DNA of 64,000 nucleotides from Polaribacter haliotis. GTDB taxonomy: Bacteria; Bacteroidota; Bacteroidia; Flavobacteriales; Flavobacteriaceae. Under the pieces are notes generated by a model that worked only from the letters and a program-made list of their open reading frames with translations, was not told the origin of the DNA and made no database searches. Made by a program: the position numbers and the translations under genes. Where the stretch lies: the NCBI RefSeq assembly GCF_014784055.1, contig NZ_CP061813.1:583501-647500 (forward strand), written 5' to 3'. Of the stretch, positions 44,457 through 52,344 are shown piece after piece (position 1 is the first letter of the stretch; each line of letters opens with the position of its first letter).

Positions 44457-45500
44457 TTACTTCAATATTAATTTACCTATTTTATGATGACCACTTAACC
44501 AAGCATTGTTTTCGTCTACAAAATGAATGCTGTAATAGCTGTCTTTCGAAACATCTTTCCATGTTTTTCCACCATCATTAGAAAAAGAAACGCCAGTTTT
44601 ACCTACAGCAAAAACTTCTTTTCCATTTGTATTTGGTACATATTGCACACAACTTTTATAATTAGGGCTTTTTCCATCTGAGACGATTGTCCAAGTTTTC
44701 CCTCCATCTATTGTAATTGCTTTGTTTGCAACGTTTTCTTCTGGTTTAGAATAATCTCCACCAACTGCAATTCCGTTATTCTCGTCATAAAAATCAATTG
44801 AATAGATTCCTTGAGGTCCATTTCCTTGCACAAAAGGAGTTTCGAAAATTTGCCAAGATTTCCCATAATTGGTAGATTTTAAAATACGTGCTTTGCCACC
44901 TCCAGAGGCAATCCAAACAGAGCTTCCAATAGTAGCTATATTTGTGTTACTTGCTGCGAAAAAAGCTTCGTCTTTTGCAATTTCTGGTAAATTATCGCAC
45001 GGAATTTTATTCCAATTTTCTCCACCATCTTCAGTTATAATAATAGAAGCACAGCTTTCTGTGGGGTCTCCAACTGCAATTCCATGTAAATTATCATCAA
45101 AAAATGTAAGTGCATCATAAAATACTTTTTCATCTTCTTCTTTATAAACTAAAGTAGCATCTCCTTCAGAAATTTTATACATTAAAGCAGGATTTCCAAT
45201 TGATAACGCAAAATAATCGTTTCCATTAAAAGCTAAACTTCTAAAATGTGGAACGATAGAATCTTGGTGTCTAATATTTAAAGCATTCCATAAAGTACCA
45301 CTATCTGTTGTAAAGCCAACATCTCCATTAGAACCAGCATAAAAAACACTTGTACTGTCCACAACTTGAATTGCACGAATACTAGAGTCTTCCATTTTAA
45401 ACTCTTTTATAGTAATTGTTTCTATGTTTCTTGGCTGATATTCTTGCTTGCAAGACATTAAAAAAAGGAAAGCAAAAATAAATCCGATTATTCTTTTCAT
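44457..45500 (-). CDS. Lipoprotein with YCF48/BNR-type beta-propeller
   Basis: A 347-aa lipoprotein (lipobox FLFLMSCKQE). Repeated BNR/Asp-box-like units (TEDGGENWNKI, STNYGKSWQIF, TIDGGKTWTIV, SNDGGKTWKDV) make a propeller like that of YCF48/Hcf136 and sialidase-like proteins. Such proteins are often labelled oxidoreductase without support. First gene of the operon with the 184-aa lipoprotein and pepT. The divergent promoter region contains a long inverted repeat. Confidence 0.85.
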   Translation of the reverse strand: MKRIIGFIFAFLFLMSCKQEYQPRNIETITIKEFKMEDSSIRAIQVVDSTSVFYAGSNGDVGFTTDSGTLWNALNIRHQDSIVPHFRSLAFNGNDYFALSIGNPALMYKISEGDATLVYKEEDEKVFYDALTFFDDNLHGIAVGDPTESCASIIITEDGGENWNKIPCDNLPEIAKDEAFFAASNTNIATIGSSVWIASGGGKARILKSTNYGKSWQIFETPFVQGNGPQGIYSIDFYDENNGIAVGGDYSKPEENVANKAITIDGGKTWTIVSDGKSPNYKSCVQYVPNTNGKEVFAVGKTGVSFSNDGGKTWKDVSKDSYYSIHFVDENNAWLSGHHKIGKLILK

Positions 45501-45521
45501 TTTTAATATTTTTATGCGACT

Positions 45522-45610
45522 AAAATAAAGGTTTTTTTACGACCAATTAAACTTTAAATACATTCATAATTATATTCTTGAATAAAAGTGGTCATAAAAA
45601 ACTTTATTTT
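45522..45610. repeat. Long inverted repeat between divergent genes
   Basis: Arm 1 (45522-45545) and arm 2 (45589-45610) are reverse complements over 22 positions, with one C/T difference and a 2-nt bulge. They enclose a 43-nt loop. The AAAATAAAG outer part and the ACGACCA inner part are both conserved. A second small hairpin (TTCCCT / AGGGAA, about 45616-45632) follows. Confidence 0.75.
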
Positions 45611-45705
45611 TAAATTCCCTTTTTCTAGGGAATAACAATTTTAATAGGAAATTTTTAAGCAAAAAAACTTAAAGAAATTCTTGAGTAAACAAATCAATAT
45701 AGATA

Positions 45706-46674
45706 ATGAAAAAAGCATTGGTTATTTCTGGAGGTGGAAGCAAAGGTGCATTTGCTGGTGGAGTTGCACAGTACCTAATGAAAAATGAAGGCAAAGAGTA
45801 CGATTTGTTTTTAGGAACTTCTACAGGAAGTTTAATGGTTTCTCACTTGGCTTTGGGCATGTTAGATGAATTGAAAGAGTTATACACAAATGTTAGTCAG
45901 GAAACTATTTTTAGTAACAACCCATTTAAAATAAGGAAAGTAGCTGGTGAAAAAGTAATTTCAATAAACCATTTAAACACTCTATGGAATATTATAAATG
46001 GTAGAAAAACGTTTGGAGAAAGCAAGAATTTACGCGCTCTTATCAAAAGAAAAATCACCAAAGAAATGTACGTTAAAATTAGAGCTGCCAACAAAGAAGT
46101 TGTGGTTACAGTTTCTAATTTAACTGCAAACCAAATTGAATATAAATCTATAAACGACTGTACTTACGAAGACTTTTGTGACTGGATTTGGGGTTCTTGT
46201 AATTACGTTCCTTTTATGAGTTTGTTGGAAAAAGATTATTGCCAATATGCAGATGGAGGTTTTGGTTCTTTAGTACCAATTAGAGAGGCAATTTTACGAG
46301 GTGCAACAGAAATAGATGCAATTATTTTAGAAACAGAAGTTACTCAATTTAATAGATTGCATTCTAAAAACCCTTTTTCTTTATTGTTCGATGTTTTCGA
46401 TTTTATGTTAACACACGTAGAAAGACATAATATTACTATTGGAAAATTAGCTGCTTCTAATAAAAATGTAAAACTAAATTTATATTATACACCCACTGTT
46501 TTAACAACTAATTCGTTAGTTTTCGACGAAGTACTAATGCGAAAATGGTGGAAATCTGGTTTTAAATACGCTAAATCTAAACGAGAAGAGTTAATGAGTG
46601 AGTTTAGACCAGATGTACTTACAGACCAAGAAATTGAAGAAGGAATTGATGATGTAGAAAATTTAAATATTTAA
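45706..46674 (+). CDS. Patatin-like phospholipase
   Basis: A 322-aa Ser-Asp dyad acyl hydrolase. The oxyanion loop SGGGSKGAFAGG, the nucleophile elbow LGTSTGSL (Ser near residue 41), and the catalytic Asp in ADGGFGSL are intact. No signal peptide or outer-membrane barrel domain, so it is probably cytoplasmic, acting on membrane phospholipids or acyl esters. Single gene; terminator follows. Confidence 0.93.
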   Translation: MKKALVISGGGSKGAFAGGVAQYLMKNEGKEYDLFLGTSTGSLMVSHLALGMLDELKELYTNVSQETIFSNNPFKIRKVAGEKVISINHLNTLWNIINGRKTFGESKNLRALIKRKITKEMYVKIRAANKEVVVTVSNLTANQIEYKSINDCTYEDFCDWIWGSCNYVPFMSLLEKDYCQYADGGFGSLVPIREAILRGATEIDAIILETEVTQFNRLHSKNPFSLLFDVFDFMLTHVERHNITIGKLAASNKNVKLNLYYTPTVLTTNSLVFDEVLMRKWWKSGFKYAKSKREELMSEFRPDVLTDQEIEEGIDDVENLNI

Positions 46675-46782
46675 TTTTTTAAAACTTTAGAATTAAGGAA
46701 ATAAGAAATTGTAACAAATTTCAAAAGCTTTCTATAGAAATGTATTTAGACAAATACTATAATAAAACAACTGTAATAAAAT

Positions 46783-46813
46783 AAAAAATCCAGCTATTTA
46801 GCTGGATTTTTTA
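46783..46813. terminator. Bidirectional terminator between patatin and the S41 genes
   Basis: A 13-bp stem (AAAAATCCAGCTA / TAGCTGGATTTTT) with a 2-nt centre and A/T tracts on both sides, between convergent genes. Confidence 0.9.
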
Positions 46814-46831
46814 TTAATATTAGAATTATTT

Positions 46832-48316
46832 TTACTTTAATTCTGTAAACATATTATTACTTGCAGGTGTTGCTAATTTCGAATTAAAAATTTCTTCAGT
46901 AGCAATAAAAGAGGCTCTTTTCTTGCCAAAAGGCTTATTACCTGTTGTAATATAAGTTAAAGTTCTATCTAAAAGAGGATCTGAACGTTCTCCTAAAACT
47001 CCTAAGTCTCCAATATTTTCTTCTAAATTTATTCCTGTAAAATTTGTTTCTGGTATAATTCCATTTGGATAATTTTCTCCGTCTTTATTTGTTATTTCTA
47101 ATACAATTGGTTGCATTGCATAAGTATGCTTCGCATTCAAATTTTCGCCATTTCTAGATAAATCATCAGAATCGTATAATGTTATAGAACCTACTTGTTT
47201 TCCAACTGTTGTTGTTCCAACTACTTTCACATCTATATAAGAACTTAGTGAATTAATAACCAGTTCAGATGCAGATGCAGTGCTTCCAGAAACAATAAAA
47301 TACACTCTAGATAAACCTAAACTATTTATGCTTTCATCTAAAACAACATTTCCATTACTATCTGTATTTCTAATTTGTGTTGGAAAATTATTAACAAAAA
47401 GTTCTGCAGGATTTCCATTTGTTACAGCTTCATTCCAAACTTCTTTCGAAAAAACTTGTCCTCCAAACTGTCCTGTTACCATACTTCCCAAATAAGAAGC
47501 AGTTGTAATAGAACCACCACCATTATATCTTAAATCTATAATTAAATCGTCTACATTTTCACTTTTAAACTTATTAAAAGCAGCATTTAATTCTCCATCG
47601 TAATTTCGAGCAAATTGATTATATAATAAGTAACCAATTTTTTTATTTCCATCTGAAATAACTTCTGCAATAGGAACTGGATTTTCTTGAACTTCGGTTT
47701 TTGTTAAGGAAATTGTGGTTCCATTTGCAGTTGGACTTCCATTGTTAAAATTAGCCAAACCTATTGAAAAAGTACTATTATCTCCAAACAATAACGAATT
47801 AAAATTACTATCTGTAAGTTGTGTTCCATTTACAGAATTAAAAATCATACCTCTTTCTACTTCTTCTGAAGCGGCACTAGAATTTGGAATTACATACCTA
47901 ACATATCCGTAAACATTAGTACTACTATTTTCATACCTTCTTAAACCGAATTCCATTCCTGTAGTTGTATTTATTCCTTGAAAAGAATTTTCTAAAGCAA
48001 TATAATCGTCTACAATCCAAGAAAAACGGTCTACAGTTCCTGGTTGAAATAATAAACTATTAAATGTGTCCTCAGAAGAATTATATTTTCTAAAATAGGT
48101 ATATAATTCTTGGAAATTACTAAATCTATCATTTGCTAGATCTGGAACATCTTTCTTCCATAAATAATAGTTTTTTAAACCATTCCATATAAAAAAATTA
48201 ATTTCATCATCTACTGTTACAACGAATTCTGGATCTGTAACATCGTTATCTTCTTTTTTACTACAACTAGTTATAAATAGTATCGATAAAAAACTTGCAA
48301 AAAATATTTTCTTCAT
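46832..48316 (-). CDS. S41-family (C-terminal processing) peptidase lipoprotein, catalytically complete
   Basis: A 494-aa envelope lipoprotein (lipobox LFITSCSKK). An N-terminal helical region (about 30-110), an unusual PDZ-like domain (about 115-200) and the S41 core follow. The core has YLLYNQFARNYDGEL, LIDLRYNGGGSI and the Ser-Lys dyad: Ser348 in STASASE and Lys373 in TVGKQVGS, spaced 25 residues as in E. coli Prc and plant D1P. Second gene of a tandem pair, 6 nt after its paralogue. Substrate unknown. Confidence 0.9.
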   Translation of the reverse strand: MKKIFFASFLSILFITSCSKKEDNDVTDPEFVVTVDDEINFFIWNGLKNYYLWKKDVPDLANDRFSNFQELYTYFRKYNSSEDTFNSLLFQPGTVDRFSWIVDDYIALENSFQGINTTTGMEFGLRRYENSSTNVYGYVRYVIPNSSAASEEVERGMIFNSVNGTQLTDSNFNSLLFGDNSTFSIGLANFNNGSPTANGTTISLTKTEVQENPVPIAEVISDGNKKIGYLLYNQFARNYDGELNAAFNKFKSENVDDLIIDLRYNGGGSITTASYLGSMVTGQFGGQVFSKEVWNEAVTNGNPAELFVNNFPTQIRNTDSNGNVVLDESINSLGLSRVYFIVSGSTASASELVINSLSSYIDVKVVGTTTVGKQVGSITLYDSDDLSRNGENLNAKHTYAMQPIVLEITNKDGENYPNGIIPETNFTGINLEENIGDLGVLGERSDPLLDRTLTYITTGNKPFGKKRASFIATEEIFNSKLATPASNNMFTELK

Positions 48317-48322
48317 ATTTTA

Positions 48323-49780
48323 TTAATTTGTATTTGGTAAATTTTGTTTTATAAAAATACCTTTATCTATTTCTCTTTGGGCATTAATAGAATTATAAAG
48401 GTACTCGTAATTATTAGGATTACAAACAACATTAGTGCCAGTATTTCCAGAAGTAACATAAGTTAATACACGATCTAATATAGGATCTGATCTTTCTCCA
48501 AGAACTCCAAGGTTTAAAATATCTTCATTTGGGCACAAATTTATGTTGGGTATAAATCCATTTTCATAAGTTTGGTCGTTTTTATTATAGAAACTTAACA
48601 CAATTGGTTGTAAAGCTACTGTGTGAGACATGTTTCTGTTTCCAAAATCGTAGTCATCAGAATTATATAAAGTTATAGAACCTGTGTTATTTCCAGCAGT
48701 TTGTGCACCAATTAAATGTACATTTATATAAGGTTTTAGACTATTTACTAATAATTCAATTGTAGAAGAACCAGAAAAATTATCTCCATTTAATATAATA
48801 TAAACATCTGTTAAATTAAGACTATTAAAATCTGTATTCACATTTAATTTTGAAGGAAATTTCGTAACCAAAGAATCTGGCTGATTTTGTTCAAACCAAG
48901 GTTGTGCTTTCGAATTCCATTTTTCTTTTATAAAAGTTTCATCCGGAAACTGACCTGCTATTAGACTTGCCAATTTAGCCATATCTCTTACAAAACTTCC
49001 TGTACCTATATTATAACGTAAATCTAAAACAAGTTCGTTTACATTATTATTTTTAAAATCTAAAAAAGTAGTATTTAATTGGTCTATGTAATTTTTAGAA
49101 AAATTGTTGTTATACATTAAATAACCAACGTTATCTGCTCCAATTGAAATTGTTTTTTCTTTAAAAGTTGTAGAATATGTATAATCTTCTCTGGTTAACG
49201 AAACTGTTTTTGCATTTGGAGTAACAGTATTTCCATCGAAATCTACCATATTTAAAATAAATGTATCTGCACCACCCAATAATAAATTGTTGAAGTTTGT
49301 TCTTGTTAATTGCAAACCGTTAACAGCATTAAAAAATTCTCCACGCTCAATACTTTTTGTTGAGGCATTAGAACTTGGTAAAATGTGTGTTACATATCCT
49401 ATAACATTTTCTGGGCTTCCTTCTTCAGCAATTATTCCAAACTCCATTCCATTTGTAATAGCCGTTCTTGGAGGAACATCTTCTAATAGAACATTATAAT
49501 CTTCTATTAATGTAGATTTTGTATCATTTACAATTAATAAAGACGAAAACAATTCATTATAATCTAAAAAAGAACTTAAATAATTATTTAATTGAATGTC
49601 CGAATTAAAACGTCTATCAGATAAATCTTCAATTTCGTCTTGATGTAAATAATACGCATTCAATCCTTTCCATACAAAATCTTGTACAATCAAATCATTT
49701 GGAACCTTATATTCTTTAGAACATTGTGCAAAAGAAATTGCTAATAGGAAAATATAAAAAGCTTTTATATAGTTTTTCAT
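48323..49780 (-). CDS. S41-family peptidase paralogue lacking the catalytic lysine
   Basis: A 485-aa lipoprotein (lipobox ISFAQCSKE), collinear with the gene at 46832-48316 along its whole length. Ser339 of the dyad is kept in FSGSSTIE, but the Lys position reads Asn364 in TAGNNTGS. The codon is clearly AAT and the frame is intact. It also has LDLRYNIGTGS in place of RYNGGG. Probably a non-catalytic partner or binding protein rather than an active protease. Upstream gene of the pair, so both are made together. Confidence 0.86.
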   Translation of the reverse strand: MKNYIKAFYIFLLAISFAQCSKEYKVPNDLIVQDFVWKGLNAYYLHQDEIEDLSDRRFNSDIQLNNYLSSFLDYNELFSSLLIVNDTKSTLIEDYNVLLEDVPPRTAITNGMEFGIIAEEGSPENVIGYVTHILPSSNASTKSIERGEFFNAVNGLQLTRTNFNNLLLGGADTFILNMVDFDGNTVTPNAKTVSLTREDYTYSTTFKEKTISIGADNVGYLMYNNNFSKNYIDQLNTTFLDFKNNNVNELVLDLRYNIGTGSFVRDMAKLASLIAGQFPDETFIKEKWNSKAQPWFEQNQPDSLVTKFPSKLNVNTDFNSLNLTDVYIILNGDNFSGSSTIELLVNSLKPYINVHLIGAQTAGNNTGSITLYNSDDYDFGNRNMSHTVALQPIVLSFYNKNDQTYENGFIPNINLCPNEDILNLGVLGERSDPILDRVLTYVTSGNTGTNVVCNPNNYEYLYNSINAQREIDKGIFIKQNLPNTN

Positions 49781-49946
49781 TAATAATAGATATAGTTTCT
49801 GTACTAAATTTAACGCAATTTAAACATAAATAGTATTATTTTTAAAATATCGTGTAACAAAATAAATTGTGACTCGTCGTAATAATGTAGATCCAAAAAT
49901 AAGAAAGGAGTAAAGAGAAGGATTTGCACAATAAATCAACCAATAA

Positions 49947-50456
49947 ATGAACCAGTCAGACTTTTTAAAAGTTGTTTTGCCATTTAAAGACAAGGTCTTT
50001 CGTTTAGCAAAAAGATTGTTAGTTTCTACAGAAGAAGCTGAGGATGCTACACAAGAACTGTTTTTTAAATTGTGGAAAAGCAAAGAAAAAATCGCCGACT
50101 ATAAAAATGTTGAAGCATTTGCAATGACAATGACCAAGAATTATTGTTACGATCGTTTAAAATCGAAACAAGCAAGTAATTTAACATTGGTACACAGTAA
50201 TTATAAAGAAAAAGATACGTCTTTAGATAAAAAATTGGAACATCAAGACAGTGTAAACCAAGTACACAAATTGATTGAAAATTTACCAGAACAACAAAAA
50301 ATTATTATTCAACTTAGAGATATAGAAGAATACGATTTTGAAGAGATTTGTAAAATGGTAGATATGAAGCCAACAGCAGTAAGAGTTGCATTATCTAGAG
50401 CGAGAAAAACAATAAGAGAAGAATTAATAAAAAAACACAACTATGGAGTTAGCTAA
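49947..50456 (+). CDS. ECF-type RNA polymerase sigma factor
   Basis: A 169-aa sigma-70 family factor with region 2 (about 10-85: RLAKRLLVSTEEAEDATQELFFKLW...MTKNYCYDRLKS) and region 4 (about 110-165: LPEQQKIIIQLRDIEEYDFEEICKMVDMKPTAVRVALSRARK, positions about 116-157). It heads a four-gene plus-strand unit; the next gene overlaps it by 14 nt and encodes a membrane protein that is probably its anti-sigma factor. Confidence 0.93.
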   Translation: MNQSDFLKVVLPFKDKVFRLAKRLLVSTEEAEDATQELFFKLWKSKEKIADYKNVEAFAMTMTKNYCYDRLKSKQASNLTLVHSNYKEKDTSLDKKLEHQDSVNQVHKLIENLPEQQKIIIQLRDIEEYDFEEICKMVDMKPTAVRVALSRARKTIREELIKKHNYGVS

Positions 50457-50877
50457 CATAGAAAAATTAGTAGAAAAATATTTAAATGCAGAAACTACTT
50501 TGCAGGAAGAAACAACCTTAAAAAACTATTTTAAAGAAGGAATTGTGGCACCTCATTTGCAAGAGTATGCTTATATGTTTAATTATTTTGCATCCGCTAA
50601 AGATGAGAAATACACGAAAACCATAAAGTTAGAACCTAAGAAATCGAATAAGAAAAACTTTAAATGGTTGTCTGTTGCAGCATCTGTATTATTATTGTTT
50701 AGTGTATTTGTTGGGAAACACAAATATGACGAACATCAACAAAGAAAAGAAGCAGAAAAAATTTATGCACAAGTAAGTAAAGGACTAGAACTACTTTCTA
50801 CAAACCTAAAAAAAGGAGAAAACGCAGTCGCAACTTTATATACTTATGAAAATACTGTAAAAAAAATATTAAAATAA
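50443..50877 (+). CDS. Probable anti-sigma factor (single-pass membrane protein)
   Basis: A 144-aa protein. An N-terminal cytoplasmic helical part (about 1-68, VEKYLNAETTLQEETTLKNYF) is followed by one transmembrane helix (about 69-86, KWLSVAASVLLLFSVFVG) and a short outer part. The 14-nt overlap with the sigma factor and the topology are typical of Bacteroidota ECF/anti-sigma pairs. No zinc-binding HxxxCxxC is present, so it is not a ZAS-type anti-sigma. Function inferred from context. Confidence 0.78.
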   Translation: MELANIEKLVEKYLNAETTLQEETTLKNYFKEGIVAPHLQEYAYMFNYFASAKDEKYTKTIKLEPKKSNKKNFKWLSVAASVLLLFSVFVGKHKYDEHQQRKEAEKIYAQVSKGLELLSTNLKKGENAVATLYTYENTVKKILK

Positions 50878-50918
50878 ACCAAGTAACAATTAGTAAAACC
50901 AAGTAAACAAGAGAAATT

Positions 50919-51437
50919 ATGAAAAAATTAATAATATTATTAGCGTTCGTAGTTGCACCAATAGCAACAAGCGCACAGTCGTTTTTTGACTCGTTAGAAG
51001 ATATGAATGGAGTAGACATGGTCGTTGTTTCCAAAGATGCTTTCGAACTTTTAAACAAGTTTCAACCGAAAGATTCTAAAAGCAACGAAGTTATGCAAGT
51101 CTTTGAAATGATTAAAGATTTAAAAGAATTTAGAATGTTTTCTTCCGACGATAAAACAATTGCCAATAAAATGGAAACAATGGTAAATAGTTCTATTAAA
51201 AAACAGAACTTAACAGAATTAATGCGTATTAAAGAAGACGATTCTCGTATTAAAATCTACGTTAAAACCACAAAAAACAAAGATTACGTTAGTGAGGTTT
51301 TAATGTTTATTAAAGGAGTTGACAAAAAAACAAATGGTATGTCTGAAGCGATGATTGTTTCTTTAACAGGAAATATAGACATTAATAAAATGTCTGACTT
51401 AGCAGATACATTTACAAACGGAAAGAATAAAAAGTAA
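50919..51437 (+). CDS. DUF4252 exported protein
   Basis: A 172-aa protein with a signal peptide (KKLIILLAFVVAPIATSA|QS). It contains the DUF4252 region (FRMFSSDDKTIANKMETMVN...DSRIKIYVKTTKNKDYVSEVLMFIKG, about 60-140), of unknown function but typically found beside ECF sigma genes in this group. It lies 41 nt after the anti-sigma-like gene and 78 nt before a second DUF4252 gene. Confidence 0.85.
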   Translation: MKKLIILLAFVVAPIATSAQSFFDSLEDMNGVDMVVVSKDAFELLNKFQPKDSKSNEVMQVFEMIKDLKEFRMFSSDDKTIANKMETMVNSSIKKQNLTELMRIKEDDSRIKIYVKTTKNKDYVSEVLMFIKGVDKKTNGMSEAMIVSLTGNIDINKMSDLADTFTNGKNKK

Positions 51438-51515
51438 TTTTTATTTTCCCAATTACAAAACTAAAACTTGTAGTATTTATTAGATAAGTGCTACAAGTTC
51501 ATAAAAAAATACACA

Positions 51516-52058
51516 ATGAGAAAATTAACCACAATATGTACTTTGTTGTTTTTGGTTGTTTTTGCAAGTTCTTGTAAAAATGAAAAATCACTTCAACAAT
51601 ATTTAGTAGACGTTCCAGAAAAAGAAGGTTTTATTTCAGGAGATTTACCAATAAGCTCTTTATTAACTGCAAAAACAGATGTTTCTGACGATGTAAAAGA
51701 AACCATAAAAAGCATTAAAAAAATTAATGTTGCTTATTTAATTAAAACTGCTGATAATGAAGCAACTTATCAAAAAGAAAAAGCGACTTTAAAAAATATT
51801 TTTTCTAGCGAAGATTATAAAAATCTTATGACTATGAAAATGAAGGGAATGAATATGAAGGTATATTATACTGGAGATACAGACTCTTTAGACGAAGTAA
51901 TTGTTTTCGGTTATGGAGACAAAAATGGAGTAGGAGTTGCACGTTTGTTAGGAGATGATATGAATCCAGCCAAAGTAATTGAAATGCTAAACAGCGTTAA
52001 ATTAGATGAAGATAATGCTTCTTTAGAACAATTTGCAAACATTTTTAAAGGAAGATAA
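51516..52058 (+). CDS. DUF4252 lipoprotein
   Basis: A 180-aa DUF4252 relative with a lipobox (VVFASSCKNE), so it is lipid-anchored. Shares LMTMKMKGMNMKVYYTGDTD...DEVIVFGYGD with the family. Only distantly similar to the preceding paralogue. Last gene of the ECF cassette, and followed by a terminator. Confidence 0.85.
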   Translation: MRKLTTICTLLFLVVFASSCKNEKSLQQYLVDVPEKEGFISGDLPISSLLTAKTDVSDDVKETIKSIKKINVAYLIKTADNEATYQKEKATLKNIFSSEDYKNLMTMKMKGMNMKVYYTGDTDSLDEVIVFGYGDKNGVGVARLLGDDMNPAKVIEMLNSVKLDEDNASLEQFANIFKGR

Positions 52059-52077
52059 ACTTTTTAAAATTTTATTA

Positions 52078-52113
52078 TAAACCTCAGTTTCATTAGAAAT
52101 TGAGGTTTTTTCG
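52078..52113 (+). terminator. Terminator of the ECF cassette
   Basis: AACCTCA-GTTTC pairs with GAAAT-TGAGGTT (about 11 bp) and runs into a T tract, 21 nt after the stop. Confidence 0.85.
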
Positions 52114-52138
52114 TTTCAAAAAGATATCATTTTTTTTA

Positions 52139-52219
52139 GGAGCTATTTCCAGCTTTCAGCACTCGCTTTTTTTCTGAAAAAAGAAAAAAGAGCTCAAACA
52201 AATGCTTCAATCTGGGCTA
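52139..52219 (+). repeat. 80-bp flavobacterial intergenic element (GGAGCTATTTCC type), copy 1
   Basis: Begins GGAGCTATTTCCAGC, has a central T7/A-rich stem (CGCTTTTTTTC / GAAAAAAGAGC) and ends CAATCTGGGCTA. It is nearly identical to 60671-60750 (about four substitutions and one indel). Confidence 0.88.
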
Positions 52220-52310
52220 AAATTACTTGCCAACTTATCTTAAGTTTTTAAAATTTATAAGTTAATATCGAATTTAACGACGCATTAACAACAAAACTAC
52301 CTTTATTTAC

Positions 52311-52318
52311 TATTTTTG
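52311..52318 (+). promoter_or_regulatory. -7 element (TATTTTTG) for the M1 aminopeptidase
   Basis: Exact TAnnTTTG match 27 nt before the ATG at 52345. Confidence 0.55.
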
Positions 52319-52344
52319 ATTTCTTACAGAAGTAAATTATTTTT

